Shown piece after piece: positions 1 through 6,900 of a stretch of 8,398 nt of DNA. The notes under the pieces are model-generated. The model had not been told where the DNA came from and made no database searches. It saw only the letters and a list, made by a program, of their open reading frames with translations. Positions within the stretch are counted from its first letter, which is position 1, and each line of letters opens with the position of its first letter. Both the position numbers and the translations under genes were made by a program. Source of the stretch: Micrococcales bacterium (GTDB lineage: Bacteria > Actinomycetota > Actinomycetes > Actinomycetales > Dermatophilaceae); contig JAKDLQ010000093.1 in the NCBI GenBank assembly GCA_030452775.1, forward strand, positions 1-8,398, read 5' to 3'.

Positions 1-972
1 GAACTGGTCCATGCAGACTCGCCCGGCGATCCGGGTGCGCCGCCCCTCGGCGAGGAGCGGCCCGACGTTGGTGGCACGTCGCGGAATGCCGTCGGCGTAC
101 CCGGCTGGGACGAGTCCGACGACGGTGTCGGTCGGCGCGGTGTACTGGTGCCCATAGCTGATCCCCTGACCGGCCGGCAGCTCCTTGACGAGGGCGAGCC
201 GGGCGCGGAGGGTCATGACGGGGCGCAGACCGAAGTCGTCGTCGACGTCCGGCACCGGTGTGAGACCGTACACCGCGATGCCCGGCCGGACCAGGTCGCC
301 GTGGGCCGCGGGATGGACGAGCGTCACCGCCGAGTTGGCCAGGTGACGCACCTCGATGTGGGCCCCCTCTCGTTCGGCTTCTGCGGCGGCCTCGAAGAGG
401 CGCTCTCGCTGGGCCTGCACGGTCGGGTGTCCCGGCGCGTCGGCGAAGGCGAGATGGGTCCACACCCCGACGATCCGGATCGTTCCCTCGGCCTCGGCTC
501 GGCGCGCATGCCGCACGAGGGCGGTCCAGTCACTGCCGAACGCGCCGGCTCGCCCCAGCCCCGTGTCGATCTTGAGGTGGAGGCGGGCCGGGTGCCCGGT
601 CTTGCGGGCCGCGGCCACGATCTCATCGAGCGCCCAGGGCGCCGACGCCGACAGGTCGATGTCGCGGCGCAGTGCGCCCGCGAAGTCGGCGCCGGGGACG
701 CTGAGCCAGGTGAGCAGCCGGGTGCGCAGGCCGGCATCGCGCAGCGCGAAGGCCTCGGGCATCTGGGCCACCCCGAGCCAGCTCGCACCGGCGCGGACCG
801 CGGCCCGGGCACACGGCAGCAAGCCGTGCCCGTAGGCGTCTGCCTTGACGACTGCCATGAGGTCGACGCCGAGGGCCCGGTCCCGCAGGGTACGCACGTT
901 GTGCTCGAGGGCGCCGAGGTCGATTTCCGCCCAGACGGGGAGGCCGGTCGTGTCAGGGATGGCGCTGCTCAC
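1..972 (-). CDS. alr: Alanine racemase, C-terminus cut by window edge
   Basis: PLP-dependent, cytoplasmic interconversion of L- and D-alanine, supplying D-Ala for peptidoglycan. The 324 visible residues read VSSAIPDTTGLPVWAEIDLG at the N-terminus, the usual beginning of the TIM-barrel domain. The PLP lysine is K43 in AVVKADAYGHG. KIDTGLGRAG and HLANSAVT follow, and then ISYGHQY, whose first tyrosine (Y273) matches the second catalytic base of the family. The reading frame is open to base 1, ending in RVCMDQF, so about 40-50 residues of the C-terminal beta domain lie beyond the left edge. The GTG at 970-972 fits the family's N-terminus; no in-frame ATG or GTG is seen in the codons just upstream. 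The Shine-Dalgarno is weak. It lies 65 bases downstream of nnr on the same strand and is probably cotranscribed with it. The function is very secure. Confidence 0.96.
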   Translation of the reverse strand, partial: MSSAIPDTTGLPVWAEIDLGALEHNVRTLRDRALGVDLMAVVKADAYGHGLLPCARAAVRAGASWLGVAQMPEAFALRDAGLRTRLLTWLSVPGADFAGALRRDIDLSASAPWALDEIVAAARKTGHPARLHLKIDTGLGRAGAFGSDWTALVRHARRAEAEGTIRIVGVWTHLAFADAPGHPTVQAQRERLFEAAAEAEREGAHIEVRHLANSAVTLVHPAAHGDLVRPGIAVYGLTPVPDVDDDFGLRPVMTLRARLALVKELPAGQGISYGHQYTAPTDTVVGLVPAGYADGIPRRATNVGPLLAEGRRTRIAGRVCMDQF

Positions 973-1037
973 GTCCCACAGTCTCGCAGATCGAGGCAGA
1001 CACCCTGAGCATCCCGCGCCCGGGACCTCGGCAGGCG

Positions 1038-2585
1038 TCAGGTGGCAGCGGTATCGCGGCTATCGCGTCGCAGGAGCCGGCGCACCGTGACCGGGATCCC
1101 ATGCGCGACTGCGAGCGCCCGCACCGGGCCGCCCCCGCTCACGAGGTCGGCCGAGACGCCGTGAACCAGGGCGCCGAGCGATCCGGCATCGAGCGGCGCC
1201 AGCCCGGCCGACATGAGCATGCCCAGCAGACCGGAGAGCACGTCACCGGCACCCGCGGTCGCGAGCCAGGCGGGGGCATCGGTCTGGGAGCGCACCGGAT
1301 CGCCCGGATCAGGGCTGACGACGAGCGTGGTGGCCCCCTTGAGCAGCACGGTCGCGCCGGTGAGCGCCGCGAGCCGGCGGGCATGTCCGAGCGGCTCGGC
1401 TTCGACCTCCGCCCGCGACACGCCAGACGAGCCGGCCGAGCCAGGCGAACCGGGCGAGGCCTCGAGTCGCGAGAGCAGCCGGGCCAGCTCACCGGCGTGC
1501 GGGGTGAGCAGCGTCGGCGTCTCGCGACGGTCGTCCGGGCCGGTGATGAGATCGAGCCCACCGGCGTCGATGACGACGGGCGTGTCACCCGCCAGGGCGT
1601 CCCGAGCGACCTCGAGCTGCTCGAGGCCATCCACCGACCCGGCTGCTTCCTCGATGCTGAGCCCCGGACCGATGAGCCAGGCCTGCACACGTCCCTCGCC
1701 ATGCACCGCCTCGGGCACGGCCGTGCGGACGAGTGCCTCCGGCGTTGGAGTCCCGACATAGCGGATCATCCCGGCGCCTGTCTCCACGGCGGCGGTGACG
1801 CTCAGCACGGCGGCTCCGGAGTAGGACTCGCCTCCCGCCACGACGCCGAGGACGCCGCGTGAGTACTTGTCATCGGCAGGGCCCGGGATCGGCCACATCC
1901 ACGCGACGTCGTCGTGGGTGAGGCGTTCGACGACGGCCGCCCGCCCCTCGAACGAGAGACCGATGTCGACCACTGTCAGTCGCCCCGAGGCGGCCTCCCC
2001 AGCCGGCAGCAGATGACACGGCTTGGGAGCGCCGAAGGTCACGGTCTCGTCGGCCCAGACAGAGTCGTCGTCACCGACCTCACCGGCCGGATCGAGCCCG
2101 CTCGCGATGTCGACCGCGATGACCCAGGCGTCGTCGTCCACGGCGTCCACGAGGCGCACCGCCCCTGGCCGAAGGCCGGGCCTGGCGCCGATGCCGACGA
2201 TCCCGTCGAGGACGACGTCCGCCTCGGCCACGGCTCCCTCGGCGTCCGCAGGCGCGCCCTCGGCGACGATGACCGCGACCCCTGCGGACTCGGCCGCCGC
2301 GAGTGCTGGTCCATGCGTGCCCTCGCGGCCCGACGACGCCAACAGCACCGCCACACAAGCGAACCCGGCCTCGGCAAGGAGCCCAGCGGCATACAGGGTG
2401 TCACCGCCGTTGTTGCCGGCGCCGACGAGTGCGGCGACCGTGCGGCCGTCACGCTCCTCGAGGCGCGCAGCGGCGACCTCGGCGAGACCCCGGGCAGCCC
2501 GCTGCATGAGCTCGCCACCTGGCAGGTCGGCCATCGCGGCCTGCTCGACCGACCGGACCACCTCGATCGCGTACGCCCTGATCAT
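1038..2585 (-). CDS. nnr: Bifunctional NAD(P)HX epimerase / ADP-dependent NAD(P)HX dehydratase
   Basis: Repairs hydrated NADH and NADPH: the N-terminal YjeF_N domain epimerises the R and S forms, and the C-terminal ribokinase-like domain dehydrates the S form using ADP. The protein has 515 residues, normal for the fusion. GAGNNGGD at 55-62 is the epimerase signature; VIAVDIASGLDP and TVTFGAPKPCHLLP follow. The dehydratase half begins near DKYSRGVLGVVAG and carries TPHAGE (361-366), a KGATTLV motif and GAGD (445-448), where many relatives have GTGD or GSGD. Residues 377-388 are a low-complexity Ser/Pro/Gly/Ala run just after TPHAGELARLLSRL, which looks like a surface-loop insertion. ATG at 2583-2585 is chosen because it begins MIRAYAIEVVRSVEQ, matches the family start, has a GGAGGG upstream and overlaps the acpS stop by one base. 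Longer in-frame extensions run into acpS and look spurious. Confidence 0.95.
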   Translation of the reverse strand: MIRAYAIEVVRSVEQAAMADLPGGELMQRAARGLAEVAAARLEERDGRTVAALVGAGNNGGDTLYAAGLLAEAGFACVAVLLASSGREGTHGPALAAAESAGVAVIVAEGAPADAEGAVAEADVVLDGIVGIGARPGLRPGAVRLVDAVDDDAWVIAVDIASGLDPAGEVGDDDSVWADETVTFGAPKPCHLLPAGEAASGRLTVVDIGLSFEGRAAVVERLTHDDVAWMWPIPGPADDKYSRGVLGVVAGGESYSGAAVLSVTAAVETGAGMIRYVGTPTPEALVRTAVPEAVHGEGRVQAWLIGPGLSIEEAAGSVDGLEQLEVARDALAGDTPVVIDAGGLDLITGPDDRRETPTLLTPHAGELARLLSRLEASPGSPGSAGSSGVSRAEVEAEPLGHARRLAALTGATVLLKGATTLVVSPDPGDPVRSQTDAPAWLATAGAGDVLSGLLGMLMSAGLAPLDAGSLGALVHGVSADLVSGGGPVRALAVAHGIPVTVRRLLRRDSRDTAAT

Positions 2586-2935
2586 CAGCCCTCCGCGATG
2601 ACGACGGCAGACGCGATACCCGCGTCGTGCGACAAGGAGACGTGGAAGGTGTCGACACCGAGGGCGTTCGCCCGCGCCCGCACGGTGCCGCCGATCTCGA
2701 GGGACGGCTTGCCGACGTCGTCCCGGACGACCCGGACATCGGTCCAATGCATCCCTCCAGGGGCGCCCAGCGACTTGGCGAGGGACTCCTTGGCGGCGAA
2801 CCGGGCTGCCAGGGATGCGATCCCGAGACCAGCCTCCTCCATCGTGAAGAGTCGCTTGCGCAGCGCAGGCGTCCGCTCGAGTGCCAGCGCGAAGCGCTCG
2901 ATGTCAACGACATCGATCCCGATCCCGATGATCAC
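2585..2935 (-). CDS. acpS: Holo-[acyl-carrier-protein] synthase (AcpS)
   Basis: Transfers 4'-phosphopantetheine from CoA to a serine of apo acyl carrier protein, activating fatty-acid synthesis in the cytoplasm. The 116-residue length is typical of trimeric AcpS. IGIDVVDIERF at the N-terminus holds the metal-binding D8; RFAAKESLAKSLG follows with E50, K49 and K54, the second hallmark motif; VSLSHDAGIASAVVIAE closes the protein as in family members. The start is GTG at 2933-2935, 12 bases after the glmS stop, with a G-rich stretch (GGGGG) before it as a modest ribosome site. Its stop shares one base with the nnr start (TGATG), indicating translational coupling. Its substrate CoA depends on the pathway begun by the divergent coaA gene in this window. 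The call is secure. Confidence 0.95.
   Translation of the reverse strand: MIIGIGIDVVDIERFALALERTPALRKRLFTMEEAGLGIASLAARFAAKESLAKSLGAPGGMHWTDVRVVRDDVGKPSLEIGGTVRARANALGVDTFHVSLSHDAGIASAVVIAEG
2589..2594 (-). promoter_or_regulatory. Ribosome binding site of nnr
   Basis: GGAGGG on the minus strand lies three bases before the nnr ATG (2585) and within the last codons of acpS. It supports the short nnr start over upstream in-frame alternatives, and translational coupling to acpS. Confidence 0.7.
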
Positions 2936-2947
2936 CGCCGGCCCCCG

Positions 2948-4807
2948 TCACTCGACCGTCACGGACTTCGCGAGGTTGCGCGGCTGGTCGACGTCCAGGC
3001 CCTTGGCGGTCGAGAGCCACAGGGCGAACACCTGCAGCGGCACCACCGTGAGCAGCGGGGCGAGCAGGGGCGCCGTCGCAGGCACCTCGATGACCTCGTC
3101 GGCGAAGGGCGCAACGGCCTCGTCGCCCTCCTCGGCGATGACGAGGGTCCGTGCCCCACGGGCCCGGATCTCCTGGATGTTGGACACGACCTTGCCATGC
3201 AGGCCGTGCTCGCTCGTCGGGGACGGCACGATGACGAAGACCGGCTGACCCGGCTCGATGAGGGCGATCGGCCCGTGCTTGAGCTCGCCGGCGGCGAAGC
3301 CCTCGGCGTGGATGTAGGCCAGCTCCTTGAGCTTGAGCGCGCCCTCGAGCGCGATGGGGTATCCGACATGGCGGCCGAGGAAGAGGACTGCCCGAGTGTC
3401 GGCCATGAAGCCGGCGATCTCCTTGACGCGGTCCATCCGCCCGAGCAGCGTCTCGATCTTGGCGGGGACCTCACCGAGGTCCTTCATCACCGACTGGGCG
3501 TCGTCGGCGAACGAGCCGCCGCGCAGCTGCGCCAGATAGAGGCCGAGGATGTAGCAGGCGGTGATCTGCGCGACGAACGCCTTGGTCGACGCGACCGCGA
3601 TCTCGGGCCCGGCGTGCGTGTAGAGCACGGCATCGGACTCACGCGGGATCGTCGAGCCGTGCGTGTTGCACACCGAGATCGTCAGCGCGCCGAGGTCGCG
3701 GGCGTGCTTGACGGCCATGAGCGTATCCATCGTCTCGCCCGACTGGCTGATCGAGAGGACGAGCGTCCGCTCGTTGACTATGGGGTCGCAGTAACGGAAC
3801 TCATGGGCGAGGGCGACCTCGACGGGGATCCGGGTCCAGTGCTCGATGGCGTACTTCGCGACCATGCCCGCATAGGCGGCCGTGCCACAGGCGACGATGG
3901 TGATCCGGTCGATGCCGGTGAAGGAGGCCTCGGAGATCCGCAGCTCATCGAGGACGAGGCGGCCGTCGGCATCGGTCCGGCCGAGGAGGGTGTCCCGCAC
4001 CGCATGGGGCTGGTCGTTGATCTCCTTCTCCATGAAGGTCTGGTAGCCGCCCTTCTCTGCCGCGGCCGCATCCCAGGTCACCTCGTAGGCGCGGCCCTGT
4101 GCCGGGCTGCCGTCGACGTTGATGACGGTGACGCCCTCGGCGGTGATCGTGACGATCTGGTCCTGTGCCAGCTCGAGAGCCTGCCTCGTGTAGCCGATGA
4201 AGGCCGCGACGTCGGACCCGAGGTAGTTCGCCTCTTCGCCGAGTCCGACGACGAGGGGGCTGTTGCGGCGCGCGCCGACGACGACATCGGGATGGTCCGC
4301 GTGGATCGCCAGCAGGGTGTAGGCCCCCTCGAGCCGGACCACGACCGCGCGCATCGCCTCTGTCAGGTCGCCGTGATCCTCGTAGGCCGCCGCCAGGAGG
4401 TGGGCGGCGACCTCGGTGTCGGTCTCGCTCGTGAAGGTCACGCCTCCGGCACCGAGCTCGGTCCGCAACGCGTGGAAGTTCTCGATGATGCCGTTGTGGA
4501 TGAGAGCGAGCTTGCCGTCGGCGCCGCCACGGTGCGGGTGCGCGTTGGCATCGGTCGGCCCCCCGTGGGTCGCCCAGCGGGTGTGGCCGATACCGGCCGT
4601 CGACGGAGGCAGCGGATCGGACTCGATCTCGGACCTGAGGTTGGACAGCTTGCCCGACTTCTTGCGGATCTCGACGTGCTCACCGCTGACGAGGGCGACA
4701 CCCGCCGAATCGTAGCCGCGGTACTCGAGCCGGGCCAGGCCTTCCATGATGACGGCCTGCGCCGTGCCGTCACTGTTCCTACCGACGTAGCCCACGATTC
4801 CGCACAT
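2948..4807 (-). CDS. glmS: Glutamine--fructose-6-phosphate aminotransferase (isomerizing)
   Basis: Makes glucosamine-6-phosphate from fructose-6-phosphate and glutamine, the first committed step to UDP-GlcNAc and peptidoglycan. The protein has 619 residues. The N-terminal class II glutaminase domain has C2 as nucleophile (MCGIVGYVG), GHTRWATHG (74-82), HNG with N105 and G106, and SETDTE with D130. Two SIS sugar-isomerase domains follow: GTAAYAGMV near 308, SISQSGET near 351, then EGALKLKELAYIHAEG and ELKHGPIAL. The C-terminus DVDQPRNLAKSVTVE contains the active-site lysine K614. I chose ATG at 4805-4807 because the cysteine must follow Met directly; a GTG two codons upstream (4813) would bury it. 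No Shine-Dalgarno precedes either codon, so the message may be leaderless. It is the first gene of the glmS-acpS-nnr-alr block. Confidence 0.97.
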   Translation of the reverse strand: MCGIVGYVGRNSDGTAQAVIMEGLARLEYRGYDSAGVALVSGEHVEIRKKSGKLSNLRSEIESDPLPPSTAGIGHTRWATHGGPTDANAHPHRGGADGKLALIHNGIIENFHALRTELGAGGVTFTSETDTEVAAHLLAAAYEDHGDLTEAMRAVVVRLEGAYTLLAIHADHPDVVVGARRNSPLVVGLGEEANYLGSDVAAFIGYTRQALELAQDQIVTITAEGVTVINVDGSPAQGRAYEVTWDAAAAEKGGYQTFMEKEINDQPHAVRDTLLGRTDADGRLVLDELRISEASFTGIDRITIVACGTAAYAGMVAKYAIEHWTRIPVEVALAHEFRYCDPIVNERTLVLSISQSGETMDTLMAVKHARDLGALTISVCNTHGSTIPRESDAVLYTHAGPEIAVASTKAFVAQITACYILGLYLAQLRGGSFADDAQSVMKDLGEVPAKIETLLGRMDRVKEIAGFMADTRAVLFLGRHVGYPIALEGALKLKELAYIHAEGFAAGELKHGPIALIEPGQPVFVIVPSPTSEHGLHGKVVSNIQEIRARGARTLVIAEEGDEAVAPFADEVIEVPATAPLLAPLLTVVPLQVFALWLSTAKGLDVDQPRNLAKSVTVE

Positions 4808-4820
4808 GCGCACTAGCGTA
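4805..4820 (-). promoter_or_regulatory. Possible glmS -10 box with leaderless start
   Basis: On the minus strand TACGCT (4820-4815) resembles an actinobacterial TANNNT -10 box. Transcription starting 6-8 bases downstream would begin at or next to the glmS ATG (4807). The absence of a Shine-Dalgarno fits a leaderless message. No good -35 is seen at the usual distance, so the call is tentative. Confidence 0.3.
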
Positions 4821-4872
4821 GGGGACGGGCGTCGGCCGCGGAGACTGCGGCATAGCGCGACAGGCCGCTGCG

Positions 4873-4916
4873 GGTCGAGGTAAAACGTCGCGCCCCACCG
4901 CGAGCGATCACCTCGA
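4873..4916. repeat. Palindromic intergenic repeat, copy 1
   Basis: A 44-base unit identical to bases 4935-4978. Its ends are inverted: TCGAGGT (4875-4881) pairs with ACCTCGA (4910-4916). With flanking bases the stem extends to 12 pairs (4870-4881 with 4910-4921) with a single G/A mismatch. Inside, TCGCG (4888-4892) pairs with CGCGA (4899-4903) around a CCCCAC loop. It lies between the divergent starts of glmS and coaA, where no terminator is needed. It could be a REP-like element or a regulator site; I cannot name a known family. Confidence 0.85.
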
Positions 4917-4934
4917 ACCGCTCACGACTCCTCA

Positions 4935-4978
4935 GGTCGAGGTAAAACGTCGCGCCCCACCGCGAGCGATCACCTCGA
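4935..4978. repeat. Palindromic intergenic repeat, copy 2
   Basis: Exact second copy of the 44-base unit, offset 62 bases from the first and separated from it by 18 bases. Here the outer stem is a perfect 9 pairs, GGTCGAGGT (4935-4943) with ACCTCGACC (4972-4980), and the inner stem is TCGCG (4950-4954) with CGCGA (4961-4965). The flanking bases differ from copy 1, yet both copies keep palindromic ends. It ends 45 bases before the preferred coaA start. Confidence 0.85.
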
Positions 4979-5025
4979 CCCGATGGATGCACCGCCGCAC
5001 CCTCCTGGTGGGACAGAATGGCCGG

Positions 5026-6000
5026 GTGTCACACCCACCGCCGAGCGGGAACGGTCACTACGCCACCTACGCGTCCCCATACGTCGAGCTGGACCGGGTC
5101 TCGTGGTCGCGTCTGCGTGAGAACACCCCGCTGGTGCTCGACGATGCCGACCTGGCCCGGGTGCGAGGTCTCGGCGAGCGCATCGACCTCAAGGAGGTCG
5201 AGGAGGTCTACCTACCGCTCTCGCGCCTGTTGTCCTTCTATGTCGCCGGCACCCGGCAGCTGCACCAGGTGACGACGGACTTCCTCGGTGAGCGTCCGGC
5301 CAAGACCCCGTTCGTCATCGGCGTCGCGGGCTCGGTCGCGGTCGGCAAGTCGACGACGGCGCGCATCCTGCGCGAGATGCTGGCGCGGTGGCCGGCGACG
5401 CCCCGGGTCGAGCTCGTGACGACGGATGGGTTCCTCTACCCCAACGCGGAGCTGGAGAAGCGCGGCCTGCTCCAGCGCAAGGGCTTCCCCGAGTCCTACA
5501 ACCGCCGGGCGCTGCTGCGCTTCGTCACGTCGGTCAAGTCGGGGGCTCCAGAGGTCCAGGCCCCCGTGTACTCGCACCTGACCTATGACATCGTGCGCGG
5601 CGAGCGAATCGTCGTGCGTCGCCCCGACGTGCTCATCGTCGAGGGGCTCAACGTGTTGCAGGCCCCGTACCTGCACCCTGTCCGCGGGAGCGGGATGGCG
5701 GTCAGCGACTTCTTCGACTTCTCGGTCTACGTCGACGCCTGGGTCGATGACGTGCGCACGTGGTACGTCAACCGGTTCCTGCGGCTGCGCGAGACGGCCT
5801 TCTCGCACCCCGACTCGTACTTCCGCCGGTATGCCGACCTCTCCGACGACGAGGCCATCGAGACGGCCAACCAGATCTGGCGGGAGATCAACGGCCCCAA
5901 CCTCGTCGAGAACATCCAGCCGACCAGGTCCCGCGCCACGCTCGTGCTCCAGAAGGGTGAGAACCACGAGGTCAGGCGGGTGCGCCTGCGCAAGATCTAG
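5026..6000 (+). CDS. coaA: Type I pantothenate kinase
   Basis: Phosphorylates pantothenate with ATP, the first and usually rate-setting step of CoA synthesis. From GTG 5026 the protein is 324 residues, near the usual 310-320. SPYVELDRVSWSRLRENTP opens the conserved part. The P-loop is GSVAVGKST (102-110, K108); VTTDGFLYPN, KGFPESYNRRALL, PVYSHLTYDIV and DVLIVEGLNVLQ follow in family order, and the C-terminal region contains INGPNLVENIQPTRSRATL. An in-frame ATG at 4987 would add 13 non-conserved residues (MHRRTLLVGQNGR) and sits only a few bases after a palindromic repeat, so GTG 5026 is preferred; neither has a convincing Shine-Dalgarno. A weak CAGAAT at 5014-5019 could be a -10 box for a near-leaderless transcript. 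It is divergent from glmS and convergent with the transglycosylase gene. The function is secure; the start is less so. Confidence 0.95.
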   Translation: MSHPPPSGNGHYATYASPYVELDRVSWSRLRENTPLVLDDADLARVRGLGERIDLKEVEEVYLPLSRLLSFYVAGTRQLHQVTTDFLGERPAKTPFVIGVAGSVAVGKSTTARILREMLARWPATPRVELVTTDGFLYPNAELEKRGLLQRKGFPESYNRRALLRFVTSVKSGAPEVQAPVYSHLTYDIVRGERIVVRRPDVLIVEGLNVLQAPYLHPVRGSGMAVSDFFDFSVYVDAWVDDVRTWYVNRFLRLRETAFSHPDSYFRRYADLSDDEAIETANQIWREINGPNLVENIQPTRSRATLVLQKGENHEVRRVRLRKI

Positions 6001-6010
6001 CCCTTCTCGC

Positions 6011-6085
6011 CCGTATGCCGCTCACGCAGCGCCCAGCCCGGCGCTGAGTGCGCGTGGGGTCGGCAGCGAGCTCTGCGGCATACGG
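6011..6085. repeat. Perfect 11-base inverted repeat between convergent genes
   Basis: CCGTATGCCGC (6011-6021) is repeated inverted as GCGGCATACGG (6075-6085) with 53 bases between. A second hairpin lies inside. It begins 11 bases after the coaA stop and ends 17 bases before the stop of the transglycosylase gene, so it fills the convergent gap. It may help end transcription from both sides or be a dispersed palindromic element. Confidence 0.7.
6023..6050. terminator. Candidate bidirectional hairpin terminator
   Basis: Bases 6023-6033 pair with 6040-6050 around a six-base loop (CAGCCC): 11 positions with one G/A mismatch, including the GC-rich core CAGCGCC/GGCGCTG. It sits 23 bases past the coaA stop and faces the convergent transglycosylase gene. 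No T-run follows on either strand, which is common for hairpin terminators in high-GC actinobacteria but keeps confidence modest. Confidence 0.4.
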
Positions 6086-6102
6086 CTTGGGGGTTGGTTG
6101 GC

Positions 6103-6885
6103 TCAGTACCAGTGCGGTGACTTCGACTGCCAGAAGGACAGGGCGTTGCAGGGGCTGCCATAGGACTGGTCGATGTACCAGAGGCCCCACGTGATCTGCG
6201 CGAGTGGATTGGTGCGGTAGTCGCTGCCGAAGCGGGCCATCTTGCTCGCCGGCAGGGACTGCGGGATCCCATATGCCCCGGAGCTCGGATTCTTGGCGTA
6301 CCAGCGCCAGTCGCTCTCGCCGCTCCAGAGGGTGACGAGGCAGCCGTACTCGGCCTTGCTCGTCCAGCCGTGGCCCGCCATGAGGGCACGGGCCGCGGCC
6401 TTGGGATTGGCCTTGGCATCCGCGATAGCCGCCTTGCGGGCCCGCTCCGCTGCGGCCCTCTTCTCGGCGGCCGCACGCTTCTTCGCGTCGGCCTGCTTCT
6501 TCGCGACCGCACGTTTGTTCACCTGGGCTGCCTGCTTTGCGGCCGCCTCGACCTTCGTCCTGGACTCGACCTCGGTGGTGACGCGCAGCCCGGTGGTCTC
6601 GATCGGCGTGCGGAGGTCGCCGCGCGACACGGCCCGGACTGCCCGATAGCTCAGATCCACCGCGTCGGTCCGGTCCAGCTTCGTGGTCTCGGGCCGCGCC
6701 ACATCGCCGACCAGAGCCGTGGCGGCGGATACGTCGGTGGCTGCTGGGTCCGTGGCTGCTGCTGGGTCCGTGGTGGTTGCGTACCCCAGGGCGCCGACTC
6801 CCAGCCCGACCGCGAGAGCGCCGGCGAGCAGGAGTGCGCCGGTCGACGTGGAGCGGGAACGATGACGGGCTGGGTACGAGCTCAT
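6103..6885 (-). CDS. Secreted or anchored lytic-transglycosylase-like protein
   Basis: A 260-residue exported protein, probably acting on peptidoglycan. A basic N-terminus (SSYPARHRSRS) precedes a hydrophobic segment at about 16-36, either a signal peptide or a membrane anchor. A Thr/Ala/Pro/Asp stretch follows (TDPAA occurs twice, 39-50). Residues about 112-168 are Ala/Lys/Arg/Glu-rich and almost certainly helical or coiled-coil. The C-terminal domain has WSGESDW with candidate catalytic E190, then NPSSGAYGIPQSLPASKM and ITWGLWYIDQSYGSP, typical of the goose-lysozyme/SLT-like fold in actinobacterial cell-wall hydrolases. C182 and C246 are the only cysteines and may form a disulfide. It ends in PHWY. 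ATG 6883-6885 directly precedes the signal region; a distant GAAAGG (6900-6905) is the only ribosome-site-like sequence. It lies downstream of phoH2 on the same strand but with its own leader. Enzymatic activity is inferred from motifs. Confidence 0.85.
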   Translation of the reverse strand: MSSYPARHRSRSTSTGALLLAGALAVGLGVGALGYATTTDPAAATDPAATDVSAATALVGDVARPETTKLDRTDAVDLSYRAVRAVSRGDLRTPIETTGLRVTTEVESRTKVEAAAKQAAQVNKRAVAKKQADAKKRAAAEKRAAAERARKAAIADAKANPKAAARALMAGHGWTSKAEYGCLVTLWSGESDWRWYAKNPSSGAYGIPQSLPASKMARFGSDYRTNPLAQITWGLWYIDQSYGSPCNALSFWQSKSPHWY

Positions 6886-6900
6886 GAAGCGGGGTTGCGC

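Noticed and set aside
1012..1025. Small hairpin (TCCCG/CGGGA, loop CGCC) in the nnr-alr gap
   Set aside because: A five-base stem without a T-run in GC-rich DNA is expected by chance; not enough to call a terminator or attenuator.
1914..3248. 444-codon plus-strand open frame opposite nnr, acpS and glmS
   Set aside because: It crosses three real genes in antisense and shows no recognisable motif; typical GC-driven shadow.
2627..4816. Very long open frame (729 codons) on the plus strand opposite acpS and glmS
   Set aside because: It is antisense to clearly conserved acpS and glmS, its composition (Asp/Glu/Gly/Arg/Leu-rich, no domain pattern) is that expected from high-GC codon bias in the complementary frame, and it has no ribosome site of note.
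4987..5025. Upstream ATG extending coaA by 13 residues
   Set aside because: The added residues do not resemble the family N-terminus, there is no ribosome site, and the ATG lies only six bases after the palindromic repeat; GTG 5026 fits length and conservation better.
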